Position numbers and translations under genes: made by a program. 8,982 nucleotides of DNA from Ruminococcus flavefaciens (lineage in GTDB: Bacteria; Bacillota; Clostridia; Oscillospirales; Ruminococcaceae). This document shows positions 1 through 6,777 of the stretch, one piece after another; the stretch's first letter is position 1; the number at the start of each line of letters is the position of its first letter. The DNA is taken from the NCBI GenBank assembly GCA_902796705.1, contig CADBQF010000290.1:1-8982 (forward strand), written 5' to 3'. A model generated the notes under the pieces. The model made no database searches and had not been told where the DNA came from. It saw only the letters and a list, made by a program, of their open reading frames with translations.

Positions 1-139
<139 letters not shown>

Positions 140-195
140 TCTGAATTAAACTGATAGTGACTCATCAGTCAGAGCAGTAACTTAATAAAATAAAC

Positions 196-235
196 GATCC
201 CCTTACCGAAGCTGACCGGTAAGGGGATCTTTTTT
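196..235 (+). terminator. Intrinsic terminator of gdhA, probably bidirectional
   Basis: A perfect 12-bp inverted repeat (GATCCCCTTACC at 196-207, GGTAAGGGGATC at 218-229) encloses a 10-base loop and is followed by six T residues (230-235), a textbook rho-independent terminator for gdhA. Read on the minus strand the same stem is followed by GTTTATTTTATT, so it can also end transcripts arriving from the convergent DUF3592 genes, whose last stop is at 325. A weaker alternative hairpin (150-155 with 164-169) lies between the gdhA stop and this terminator and looks incidental. Confidence 0.93.
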
Positions 236-244
236 GTAACAGAG

Positions 245-317
245 CATACCTTTTAGCAGAGGGAAACCCTTTTCAAAAGGATTTCCCTCAATAATAGATA
301 TAAACTTCCTTATAAGC
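245..317 (-). repeat. Palindromic intergenic repeat, left copy
   Basis: This lies just beyond the stop of the last minus-strand gene. Read on the minus strand it opens with GCTTATAAGGAAGTTTATA (317-299), which matches 18 of 19 bases of a stretch just after the DUF1292 stop at 8896-8914. A long hairpin follows (259-289): 8 bp of GAGGGAAA pairing with TTTCCCTC, one mismatch, 5 more bp and a 3-base loop. The far end carries CTAAAAGGTAT (256-246), the complement of ATACCTTTTAG, which is also present at 8912-8922. No T-tract follows the hairpin on either strand, so it is not a simple intrinsic terminator. I read it as one copy of a dispersed, non-coding palindromic element. This interval holds no gene. 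Confidence 0.7.
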
Positions 318-324
318 AACGAAC

Positions 325-789
325 TCAACTGTCGCCGGACGGTCGTTTCAGGGCGGCGACAAGCTCCATTATCGAGAGTATGACCGCCACACCGCCGAAG
401 AGCATGAATGACAGATATCCGTTAGGTTCATATGCCGGAAGATATGCTGTTTTCGGATCGGAAGGATCGTACTTTACTGATACAGTCGAACGTGCGGCTG
501 GTGCGTGCTGGAGTTTTTCAACAGTGACGATGTATCCTTCATCATTTACAGTGTACGATACATCAACTGAATACTGGTATTTCTTTATCCTTCTGCCGGT
601 TTTTGTCTTGCGTGAGGACTTTACGTTCTTGAATACCGTTTCAACTCTGCCGGTAACATTAGAAGTACATTTTTTGTGGAGCTGTATCTGCTGCCATTTC
701 ATGTATCCTCCGATGCCGAGGAAGACAAGTGCTATGATGAATATGAGAAGTGCGAACGACTTTGAATGTGTATTTCTTGAAGCTGCCAT
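325..789 (-). CDS. DUF3592 membrane protein (second of tandem pair)
   Basis: This 154-residue protein has the DUF3592 layout: a hydrophobic segment near the N-terminus (about residues 11-29), a central extracytoplasmic or peripheral beta-rich region, and a second hydrophobic segment (about 126-147) before a short charged tail. The conserved part includes KKCTSNVTGRV (Cys41) and SVKYDPSDPKTAYL (about 104-117), the KYDP motif usual just before the second membrane helix in this family. The family has no established function. The start ATG (789-787) follows AAAGGG by 6 bases, and the gene begins 15 bases after the stop of its paralogue at 805, so the two are almost surely co-transcribed. It is more basic in its central loop (SSRKTKTGRRIKK) than the upstream copy. 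The fold assignment is fairly secure; any role is unknown. Confidence 0.8.
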   Translation of the reverse strand: MAASRNTHSKSFALLIFIIALVFLGIGGYMKWQQIQLHKKCTSNVTGRVETVFKNVKSSRKTKTGRRIKKYQYSVDVSYTVNDEGYIVTVEKLQHAPAARSTVSVKYDPSDPKTAYLPAYEPNGYLSFMLFGGVAVILSIMELVAALKRPSGDS

Positions 790-804
790 AATGATCCCTT
801 TCTT

Positions 805-1251
805 TTATACGTTTTTTTTGCGGCGGTCAATAAGATGACCTGCAAAGCATATGATCGATAAAACGAACGGAAATGCTGCGAATAAAAAACATCCCATTCC
901 CTTTTCAAGCGGATAATCAGATATATAATTTGTTGACGGTGAATCCGGATCGTACTTTACATTTAGTTTGCTTCCCTCTCCCGGATTCGTGGTGAGATGT
1001 TCTCTGCCGGAATACCAGACCGTACCGTCGGCTGCCTCGAAATTAACAGTGATATCATAAAAAGTCTTGTACTTCTGTTCGTATCTTTGTCCTTCTGTTA
1101 CATCATCGACATTTTCGTAAACTTCAACGACTTCACCTGTTGCAGTTTCTGTACATTTTCTTTCAAGCATGAATGAATGTCTGTTATCGAATATGCCCAT
1201 TCCCACAAGAACGAGTGAAACGATCAGAAAAAAAATTGATAATTTTTTCAT
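805..1251 (-). CDS. DUF3592 membrane protein (first of tandem pair)
   Basis: This 148-residue protein is a diverged paralogue of the next gene. The shared features are an N-terminal membrane segment (about 4-21), a cysteine in ERKCTETATGEV (Cys33), a central region with a TFYDITVNFEA strand, the motif LNVKYDPDSPSTNYI (about 96-110), and a C-terminal membrane segment (about 118-141) followed by DRRKKNV. This is the DUF3592 pattern. The positive tail suggests that both termini face the cytoplasm and the middle domain faces outward, which is an inference. The ATG at 1251-1249 has GGAGA about 8 bases upstream and overlaps the TAA of a possible 42-codon ORF (TAATG). Two 8-base homopolymers (812-819 and 1228-1235) lie near its ends, but the frame is intact. 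Its function is unknown. Confidence 0.8.
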   Translation of the reverse strand: MKKLSIFFLIVSLVLVGMGIFDNRHSFMLERKCTETATGEVVEVYENVDDVTEGQRYEQKYKTFYDITVNFEAADGTVWYSGREHLTTNPGEGSKLNVKYDPDSPSTNYISDYPLEKGMGCFLFAAFPFVLSIICFAGHLIDRRKKNV

Positions 1252-1379
1252 TACCGTATCTCCTTCACTGAATGTTTATTTGCTTCATAAGATAAGAGAA
1301 ATAAAATCAACAAACAAAAGACCTGTTCAGTGAAAGATACTGTATCCACCCCTGGATTTTCAGAATCGGTGTCTGACAT
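1251..1379 (-). CDS. Possible 42-residue hydrophobic small protein
   Basis: Between folC and the DUF3592 pair, a minus-strand ATG at 1379-1377 opens 42 codons that end in TAA at 1253-1251. The A of that stop is also the A of the next gene's ATG (TAATG), a common arrangement in translationally coupled genes. The product would start MSDTDSENPGVDTVSFTEQ, contain one hydrophobic stretch VFCLLILFLLSY (about 20-31), and end KHSVKEIR. A purine-rich AAAGGGA sits upstream of the ATG. Against it: the leucine codons are mostly TTA and TTG, unlike the neighbours, and an ORF of this size can occur by chance. I recognise no family. It could equally be non-coding leader sequence for the DUF3592 operon. Confidence 0.3.
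   Translation of the reverse strand: MSDTDSENPGVDTVSFTEQVFCLLILFLLSYEANKHSVKEIR
1264..1334 (-). promoter_or_regulatory. Inverted repeat abutting the DUF3592 ribosome binding site
   Basis: TTCACTGAA (1264-1272) and its exact complement TTCAGTGAA (1326-1334) are separated by 53 bases in the leader of the first DUF3592 gene. In the minus-strand transcript the 3' arm of this 9-bp helix ends directly at the GGAGA ribosome binding site (about 1259-1263). A helix there could affect ribosome access, or the repeat could be a DNA operator. A weak promoter-like pair (TTGTTT, 17 bases, TATCTT) lies between the arms on the minus strand. The function is inferred from position only. Confidence 0.3.
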
Positions 1380-1399
1380 GATTTTTCCCTTTATCCCTT

Positions 1400-2653
1400 T
1401 CAAATATCATTGAGATACTCGCTCGCAAGATACAGCGAACCGCATACGACTGCTATGCCGCCGTTTTCAAGAGCGAGTGTTTTTGCTTTTGTGACAGCTT
1501 CCCCAAGCGAGCTGCATACTTCTGACCTTGTGTAAAGATCAGCGAGATCTGATATGTCCAGTGCAGGTACAGTATCGGGAGCGAAACCGTCTACAGCAAA
1601 AAATCCGTCCGAGAGAGGTGCTATTTTCTTCACGCTCTCGACAAAATCCTTTGACCGCACCATTCCCATGACGGTATAGATCTTCTTCCCTCTGCTGCTG
1701 AAATACATCAGCGTCATTGCAAGAGCAGATGTTCCCGCCGGATTGTGGCCGCCGTCCACGATGACTGTCGGCTCTCCGTCGATTATCTGTACCCTCGCCT
1801 TGATGCGTGTATTTTCTACTGAACTTATTATCGCACTCTCCGGTATCTCAAACCCCAATGACCGGAGATATATGCAGGCTGTTATCGCTGTCTGTGCGTT
1901 TATGAACTGATGAACGCCCGGCATACCGGGTGTTAGTTTTATGCCCCTGTATATCATAGGAGCAAATATGCCGCCTTCCGGGGCAGGTCTGACAGGCTCG
2001 CACGGGATAAACTCCGCACCTCTTTCTTCTGCCGTACTCATGACGATATCCCTTACGCTTATGGGATTTCCCTCAGAGAGTATGACAGCCGAGCCTTTCT
2101 TGATTATGCCTGCCTTCTGGACGGCTATTTTTTCTACAGTATCTCCGAGGATAGCCGTATGATCGAGCGATATCGATGTAATGACCGATACGAGCGGCGG
2201 AGGTATCACATTCGTTGAATCAAGAAGACCTCCTATGCCCGTTTCAAGCACGACGACATCGCATTTCTCACGGACGTACCATAGAAAAGCTATCGCCATT
2301 GTTATCTCGAACTGTGAATAAGGTCTGTCCGAGACTCTGCTCTTTACCTCTTCCGCTATCGTACAGAGCGACTCTTCATCGATATCGCTGCCGTTTATCC
2401 TGATGCGGTCTGTATACCGCAGGATATACGGCGAGGTGAACTGTCCCGTCCGGTAGCCTGACTCTATGAGAGCATTTGAGATATACTCCGTTACCGAGCC
2501 TTTTCCGTTCGTGCCGGCGATGTGGACGAATTTTAATTTCTTATGCGGATCACCGAGCCTCTGCATGAGGTCTTCCGCCCGTGAGAGGTCGGTGATCTTT
2601 CCGCCTGTTTTGCTGTAGGAGTTTATGAACTCCATACACTCATTGAGATCCAT
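1400..2653 (-). CDS. folC: Folylpolyglutamate synthase / dihydrofolate synthase
   Basis: This Mur-ligase-family enzyme joins glutamate to folates with ATP (and, in bifunctional members, to dihydropteroate), retaining the cofactor in the cytoplasm. Visible motifs are the P-loop HIAGTNGKGS (44-53), the substrate-loop region FTSPYILRYTDRIRING (about 73-89), VLETGIGGLLDSTN (where most relatives have GGRLDATN), TSISLDHTAILGDTVEKIAVQKAGIIK, which carries the conserved His and the carbamylated-lysine region, and VDGGHNPAG in the C-terminal domain. Length is 417 residues, near the usual 420-440. I chose the ATG at 2653, not the in-frame one at 2791, because MDLNECMEFINSYS matches normal FolC N-termini and the longer version would run 46 codons into the upstream gene. 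The start is 1 base past that gene's TGA, so translational coupling is likely; an AGGAG lies about 13 bases upstream. Confidence 0.95.
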   Translation of the reverse strand: MDLNECMEFINSYSKTGGKITDLSRAEDLMQRLGDPHKKLKFVHIAGTNGKGSVTEYISNALIESGYRTGQFTSPYILRYTDRIRINGSDIDEESLCTIAEEVKSRVSDRPYSQFEITMAIAFLWYVREKCDVVVLETGIGGLLDSTNVIPPPLVSVITSISLDHTAILGDTVEKIAVQKAGIIKKGSAVILSEGNPISVRDIVMSTAEERGAEFIPCEPVRPAPEGGIFAPMIYRGIKLTPGMPGVHQFINAQTAITACIYLRSLGFEIPESAIISSVENTRIKARVQIIDGEPTVIVDGGHNPAGTSALAMTLMYFSSRGKKIYTVMGMVRSKDFVESVKKIAPLSDGFFAVDGFAPDTVPALDISDLADLYTRSEVCSSLGEAVTKAKTLALENGGIAVVCGSLYLASEYLNDI

Positions 2654-2654
2654 A

Positions 2655-3398
2655 TCAGTAGACTGACTCCTGTTTTTCAGCTTTTGCAACGGCTTCTTCG
2701 AGAGAGAGACCAGTGAATTCCTGAGCCGGGAATATCCTGCCGCACTTCTTATCGTCAATGAAAGCTCCGACGAGAACGCCCGGCAATGCACTTTCCGGAG
2801 AATTAGGTGCTTTAGGGCCGCCGAGGTCTGTTCTGCACCAGCCGGGATCTGTAAGGCTGAGTGTTATGTCTGTGCCGTCATATTTGAGTCCGAGATCTCT
2901 CGTGACCTTGTTGAGAGCAGCTTTTGCACCGGAATATCCTGCCTGCTCCGGTTCAAGGTCGATGCCGCTCGTTGTGTTTACTATCCTGCCGAATCCTCTT
3001 TCTTTCATGCCGGGGAGGAAATGGTAGCATATCATCATAGGAGCTGTGGTATTTACTTTGAAGCTTATGTCATAATCTGAAGCCGGTGTCGAAAGATAAT
3101 CTGTTCTGTATGCTATCTGGAGTCCTGCATTGTTGAGTATTATGTCTACCGGGATATCCATGCTGTCTATCTCTCTGCACATTTCCTCTACCTGACCGAG
3201 ATCGGAGAGTTCTGCTGATACTATACGCACATCTGCACCGAGAGCCTTTACTTCCTGTGAAACTTTTTCAAGGTGTGCCGCATCTCTGCTGTGGAGAATG
3301 AGATTGCAGCCGAGCTTCGCCATATACAGAGCGGCGAGGTATCCTATGCCTCTGCTCGCACCTGTGATAAGCACCCATTTTCCTTTTACATCTACCAT
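2655..3398 (-). CDS. Short-chain dehydrogenase/reductase (SDR) of unknown substrate
   Basis: This is a 247-residue classical SDR, a cytoplasmic NAD(P)-dependent oxidoreductase with a Rossmann fold. It shows the nucleotide-binding TGASRGIG (12-19), an Arg38 after the second strand (LILHSRD) that favours NADPH, the structural NNAG (89-92), a helix-4 asparagine (N116 in FKVNTTAP), and the catalytic set Ser144 or Thr143 with YSGAK (Tyr155, Lys159). The motif LTDPGWCRTDLGG (about 183-195) is the usual PG..T segment after strand 6. The C-terminal part is short and ends EKQESVY. The ATG at 3398 has a GGAGGA site 6 bases upstream. It sits 21 bases after the Dabb gene and 1 base before folC, clearly in one transcription unit. 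The substrate cannot be named. It lacks the TGxxxRxG signature of FolM/PTR1 pteridine reductases, so the folC link is positional only. Confidence 0.9.
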   Translation of the reverse strand: MVDVKGKWVLITGASRGIGYLAALYMAKLGCNLILHSRDAAHLEKVSQEVKALGADVRIVSAELSDLGQVEEMCREIDSMDIPVDIILNNAGLQIAYRTDYLSTPASDYDISFKVNTTAPMMICYHFLPGMKERGFGRIVNTTSGIDLEPEQAGYSGAKAALNKVTRDLGLKYDGTDITLSLTDPGWCRTDLGGPKAPNSPESALPGVLVGAFIDDKKCGRIFPAQEFTGLSLEEAVAKAEKQESVY

Positions 3399-3419
3399 AG
3401 TTGTTCCTCCGTTGAGTTA

Positions 3420-3722
3420 TCAGAATTCGTAATCTATGCAGGCACGGTCTGTTCTGACGCTGCCTGTGAACTCAGCAAATTTAAGATGTGCCGGATGTAC
3501 CTGATAGGCGTTGAGATCGTCGATGCTCTCAAAATCGCATATCAGTGAAACGGTGTAGTTCGTCTGGTCGGCATCTTTGGAATTGATAACGAGTTCGCCT
3601 TTTTTCATGCACTTAACGTTTTCGATAACGTCGTTGAAGCGTTCTTTTGCTTCAAGGGCATTTTCATAGGCTGTTTTTCCGTTCGTATCCTTGAACTTGA
3701 ACATTACGATGTGTTTTATCAT
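3420..3722 (-). CDS. Dabb (stress-responsive A/B barrel) domain protein
   Basis: This 100-residue protein is a single Dabb domain, a dimeric ferredoxin-like alpha/beta barrel. It begins MIKHIVMFKFKD, the typical first strand with the family histidine (His4). A helix (TAYENALEAKERFNDVIENV), an amphipathic middle, YTVSLICDFESIDDLNAYQVHPAHLKF and a final VRTDRACIDYEF strand follow. The YQxHPxH motif near residues 72-78 is characteristic. Many small members have no known reaction; some fungal and plant relatives are cyclases or stress proteins. I start it at the ATG at 3722, preceded by AGAGGTG at good spacing, not the in-frame ATG at 3776, whose extra 18 codons cross a hairpin and match nothing. 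It follows valS by 105 bases and precedes the SDR by 21, so it is probably in the same operon. Confidence 0.88.
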   Translation of the reverse strand: MIKHIVMFKFKDTNGKTAYENALEAKERFNDVIENVKCMKKGELVINSKDADQTNYTVSLICDFESIDDLNAYQVHPAHLKFAEFTGSVRTDRACIDYEF

Positions 3723-3745
3723 TGGATTCACCTCTCTGAGCCGCC

Positions 3746-3771
3746 AAAGTCCGGACGGAAAGCCGGACTTT
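3746..3771 (-). terminator. Hairpin in the valS to Dabb spacer, weak terminator or processing site
   Basis: A perfect 9-bp inverted repeat (AAAGTCCGG at 3746-3754, CCGGACTTT at 3763-3771) with an 8-base loop sits in the 105-base gap between valS and the Dabb gene. On the minus strand the stem ends in only three U residues and is then followed by GGCGG, so it is a poor intrinsic terminator. It more likely causes partial attenuation, protects an mRNA end or marks a processing point, which would lower expression of downstream genes relative to valS. The stem itself is certain; its role is inferred. Confidence 0.5.
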
Positions 3772-3827
3772 ATCACAGGCTCTTTTTATTTATGATGCCG
3801 GTGAAGACCGCCGGTCATACATATCCA

Positions 3828-6449
3828 TTACTTCTGGAATGCCTTGATCGACTGCTCGATCTTTGCCATTTTCTCCTCAGCCTTTGCAAGCTTTGCCTTT
3901 TCAGCCTCTATGAGCTTTTCGGGAGCTTTTGCGATGAAGCCCTGATTATTGAGCTTTCCGCTGAGGAAGTCGATATCCTTCTGTACCTTTGCCTTTTCCT
4001 TTTCAAGACGTGCGATCTCTTTCTCCTTGTCAACGAGTTCGTCCATAGGGATAAAGATACGTGCTGAATCGGTAACGGCATTTGCACAGTTTTCGTGCTG
4101 TACGCTGCTGCCTGTCTCTACTGATGAAGCAGATGCGAGTTTCTCGAAGAAGAGTGCGGCATTCTGATATATCTCCGGCTCACTTGTCTCGATGATGAGC
4201 TTAGCCTTTACCGACGGAGGAACGTTCATCTCAGTGCGGACATTACGTACTGCCTTTATAGCTGAGATGACCTTCTCGAATGTTGCTTCCTCGTCTGCGT
4301 AATTTATCGAGCTGTCATATGTCGGATAAGTTTCGAGCATTATCATCGACTTTCCGCCTGTGAGTACCTGCCATATCTCTTCTGTTATGAAAGGCATGAA
4401 CGGGTGGAGGAGCTTGAGCATTCCCTGCATTGCCCATACAAGAACAGCCTGAGCCTTTGCCTTTGTCTCGCCGCCTGCCTGTATCCTCGGCTTTGTAAGC
4501 TCGATGTACCAGTCACAGTATACGTCCCAGATGAAGTCGTATATCTTCTGTGAAGCAACGCCAAGCTCATATCTTTCGAGGTTCTCATTTACTTCCTTTG
4601 CAAGAGTATTGAACTTGTTGATGAGCCACTTGTCCTCTGCTTCGAGTTCTGCGGGAAGTCCTGTGAACTCAAAGTCTTCCGGAAGATTCATCATGATAAA
4701 GCGTGATGCGTTCCAGAGCTTGTTTGCGAAGTTACGTGCAGCCTTTACCTTGTCATCGATATAACGCATATCGTTTCCGGGTGAGTTGCCTGTAGCGAGC
4801 ATGAATCTGAGGGCATCAGCACCGTACTCGTCGATGACTTCAAGGGGATCGATTCCGTTTCCGAGAGACTTCGACATCTTGCGTCCCTGTGAGTCACGTA
4901 CAAGACCGTGAATGAGAACTGTGTCGAACGGAACTTTTCCCATATTCTCCAGACCGCTGAACATCATTCTTATTACCCAGAAGAAGATGATATCATATCC
5001 GGTAACGAGCGTGTTCGTCGGATAGAAATAGTCGAGGTCTTCTGTCTTTTCAGGCCAGCCGAGCGTCGAGAAAGGCCACAGTGCCGAACTGAACCATGTA
5101 TCGAGAGTATCCGGATCCTGTCTCATGGGCTTGCCGCACTTAGGACAATTGCATGAGCTTTCCTTTGTTACTGTCATCTCTCCGCAGGCATCGCAGTAGA
5201 AAGCAGGTATCTGATGTCCCCACCAGATCTGACGGGAGATACACCAGTCCTTGATGTTTTCGAGCCAGTGGAAATATATCTTGTCAAAACGCTCCGGAAC
5301 GAACTTTGTATCGCCGTTCTTAACAGCATCGATAGCCGGCTGTGCAAGGGGCTTCATCTTTACGAACCACTGAGTTGATACCTTGGGTTCAACTGTAGTT
5401 CCGCAGCGGTAGCAGGTGCCGACATTGTGGCTGTAGTCTTCGATCTTGACTAAAGCACCTTCTGCTTCGAGGTCTTCAACGATAGCCTTTCTTGCTTCGT
5501 ATCTGTCCATTCCTGCGTATTTCGGATAATCGTCAACGATAGTTGCATCGTCGTTCATGACGTTGATGACAGGGAGCTTGTGGCGGAGGCCTACTTCAAA
5601 GTCGTTAGGATCGTGAGCAGGAGTTATCTTAACTACGCCTGTTCCGAAATCCATTTCAACATAGTCATCTGCAACAACAGGTATCTCACGGTGAACTATC
5701 GGGAGGATAACTGTCTTTCCTACGAGATCCTTGTAACGCTCGTCATTGGGGTTTACAGCTACGGCAGTATCACCGAGGAGCGTTTCCGGACGAGTAGTAG
5801 CGAGTTCAAGGTAGCCGTCGCTGTCCTTGATCTTGTAGCGGAGATGCCAGAAATGGCCTGCCTGATCTTCGTAAGTTACCTCTGCATCAGAGAGAGAAGT
5901 CTTACACTTCGGACACCAGTTGATGATCCTCTCGCCACGGTAGATAAGGCCTTTTTCGTAGTATTTTACGAATACTTCCTTTACAGCCTTTGAGCAACCC
6001 TCGTCCATTGTGAATCTCTCTCTTGACCAGTCGCAGGAAGAGCCGAGCTTTTTGAGCTGTTCAACGATACGTCCGCCGTACTGTTTTTTCCATTCCCATG
6101 CACGCTTCATGAAGCCTTCACGTCCGAGGTCTTCCTTAGTGATGCCCTCTTTACGCATAGCCTCAACTATCTTTGCCTCTGTAGCGATAGCAGCGTGATC
6201 TGTTCCGGGGAGCCACAAAGCACTGTATCCGCTCATTCTCTTGTAACGGATAAGGATATCCTGAAGTGTCTCGTCAAGAGCGTGTCCCATGTGGAGCTGA
6301 CCTGTTATGTTCGGCGGCGGGATAACGATAGTGTATGGAGTCTTCTTCGGATCAGCCTCAGCTCTGAAACAACCCTTGTCGTTCCATGCGGCATAGATCC
6401 TGTCCTCGAAATCTTTCGGATCGTATGATTTTGCAAGTTCTTTTGCCAT
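3828..6449 (-). CDS. valS: Valyl-tRNA synthetase
   Basis: This class I aminoacyl-tRNA synthetase charges tRNA-Val and edits mischarged threonine. At 873 residues it is full length. Visible in order: the ATP-binding PPPNITGQLHMGH with the HIGH-type HMGH at 53-56; CPKC (179-182); the editing domain with ATTRPETLLGDTAVAV (about 217-232) and TPAHDPNDFEVG (about 276-287); CYRC (346-349); WCISRQIWWGHQIPAFYC; a CDAC (419-422) and CNCPKC (433-438) zinc-knuckle pair; KMSKS (524-528); the anticodon-binding helical domain; and a C-terminal coiled-coil arm (about 806-873) rich in Lys and Glu, typical of ValRS. The ATG at 6449 has GGAGGT 5 bases upstream. The in-frame ATG at 6488 is rejected because it lies close to the leader terminator and has no binding site. 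Expression is controlled by the valine T-box immediately upstream. Confidence 0.98.
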   Translation of the reverse strand: MAKELAKSYDPKDFEDRIYAAWNDKGCFRAEADPKKTPYTIVIPPPNITGQLHMGHALDETLQDILIRYKRMSGYSALWLPGTDHAAIATEAKIVEAMRKEGITKEDLGREGFMKRAWEWKKQYGGRIVEQLKKLGSSCDWSRERFTMDEGCSKAVKEVFVKYYEKGLIYRGERIINWCPKCKTSLSDAEVTYEDQAGHFWHLRYKIKDSDGYLELATTRPETLLGDTAVAVNPNDERYKDLVGKTVILPIVHREIPVVADDYVEMDFGTGVVKITPAHDPNDFEVGLRHKLPVINVMNDDATIVDDYPKYAGMDRYEARKAIVEDLEAEGALVKIEDYSHNVGTCYRCGTTVEPKVSTQWFVKMKPLAQPAIDAVKNGDTKFVPERFDKIYFHWLENIKDWCISRQIWWGHQIPAFYCDACGEMTVTKESSCNCPKCGKPMRQDPDTLDTWFSSALWPFSTLGWPEKTEDLDYFYPTNTLVTGYDIIFFWVIRMMFSGLENMGKVPFDTVLIHGLVRDSQGRKMSKSLGNGIDPLEVIDEYGADALRFMLATGNSPGNDMRYIDDKVKAARNFANKLWNASRFIMMNLPEDFEFTGLPAELEAEDKWLINKFNTLAKEVNENLERYELGVASQKIYDFIWDVYCDWYIELTKPRIQAGGETKAKAQAVLVWAMQGMLKLLHPFMPFITEEIWQVLTGGKSMIMLETYPTYDSSINYADEEATFEKVISAIKAVRNVRTEMNVPPSVKAKLIIETSEPEIYQNAALFFEKLASASSVETGSSVQHENCANAVTDSARIFIPMDELVDKEKEIARLEKEKAKVQKDIDFLSGKLNNQGFIAKAPEKLIEAEKAKLAKAEEKMAKIEQSIKAFQK

Positions 6450-6506
6450 TATGTACCTCCGTGATATTGAAATATAAATTTTTGACATGATATTTTTCAG
6501 ACAATA

Positions 6507-6542
6507 AACGAAAACGCCCTGAACCTAAAAAGGTCCAGGGCG
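6507..6542 (-). terminator. T-box regulated terminator ahead of valS
   Basis: A 12-bp stem (6515-6526 with 6531-6542, loop of four U residues in the RNA) has one G-U pair and is otherwise fully paired. On the minus strand it reads CGCCCTGGACCT, TTTT, AGGTTCAGGGCG, then TTTTCGTTTATT. The first arm overlaps the 3' arm of the antiterminator (CCG, CCCTG), giving the mutually exclusive folds expected of a T-box switch. It sits about 60 bases before the valS start. Confidence 0.95.
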
Positions 6543-6771
6543 GATATTATCCGTGTTACCACCTGAATTCGGATAGAATCTATCCGCACTCTGTGCAGTC
6601 GTTCCAACTGCCTCCCCTTTAACGTGAGGAACACGTCACGGACTACTGTTATTTCACCCGTGAAGCTCAGGAGCTACTTTGCCGCCTTTCTCATACTGCC
6701 TTACACCCTCCGGCAGCTCTCTGCGTTTCGATGCAGCGGTTACTACTCTTCGTCACAGCTTTTAATGATAT
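6509..6771 (-). ncRNA. Valine-specific T-box leader upstream of valS
   Basis: A complete T-box can be read on the minus strand. Stem I closes with AAGCT (6761-6757) against AGCTT (6667-6663). Its specifier loop contains GACGAAGAGTAG (6754-6743) opposite the specifier GTA (6677-6675), a valine codon followed by a purine. Above it are a CCGC/GCGG helix and the distal loop (CTGCC 6716-6712, GGTGTAA, GGCAG 6700-6696). The T-box sequence AGGTGGTAACACGG (6564-6551) contains TGGT (6561-6558), which fits an ACCA tRNA end. The antiterminator pairs CAGG with CCTG and CGGAT with ATCCG. The 3' arm is shared with the terminator, so uncharged tRNA-Val should promote readthrough. The 5' end at about 6771 is inferred from the promoter. 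Confidence 0.95.
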
Positions 6772-6777
6772 GTTACT

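Noticed and set aside
150..171. Small hairpins between the gdhA stop and its terminator as a regulatory RNA
   Set aside because: Two mutually exclusive 5-6 bp stems with no conserved motif; likely incidental 3' untranslated sequence.
380..838. Long plus-strand open frames opposite the DUF3592, valS and ABC-F genes
   Set aside because: They lack ribosome binding sites and recognisable domains and sit antisense to well-supported genes, so they are mirror frames.
812..1235. Eight-base A/T homopolymers at 812-819 and 1228-1235 as phase-variation or frameshift sites
   Set aside because: Each lies in an intact frame, encodes ordinary Lys or Phe codons, and such runs are common by chance; there is no overlapping alternative product.
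2654..2791. In-frame N-terminal extension of folC to an ATG at 2791
   Set aside because: The extra 46 residues overlap the SDR C-terminus, match no FolC N-terminus, and a normal start at 2653 is one base after the SDR stop.
2655..3398. SDR as a FolM-type dihydrofolate/dihydromonapterin reductase because it adjoins folC
   Set aside because: It has the classical TGxxxGxG motif (TGASRGIG), not the TGxxxRxG motif of FolM/PTR1; the neighbour alone is not enough.
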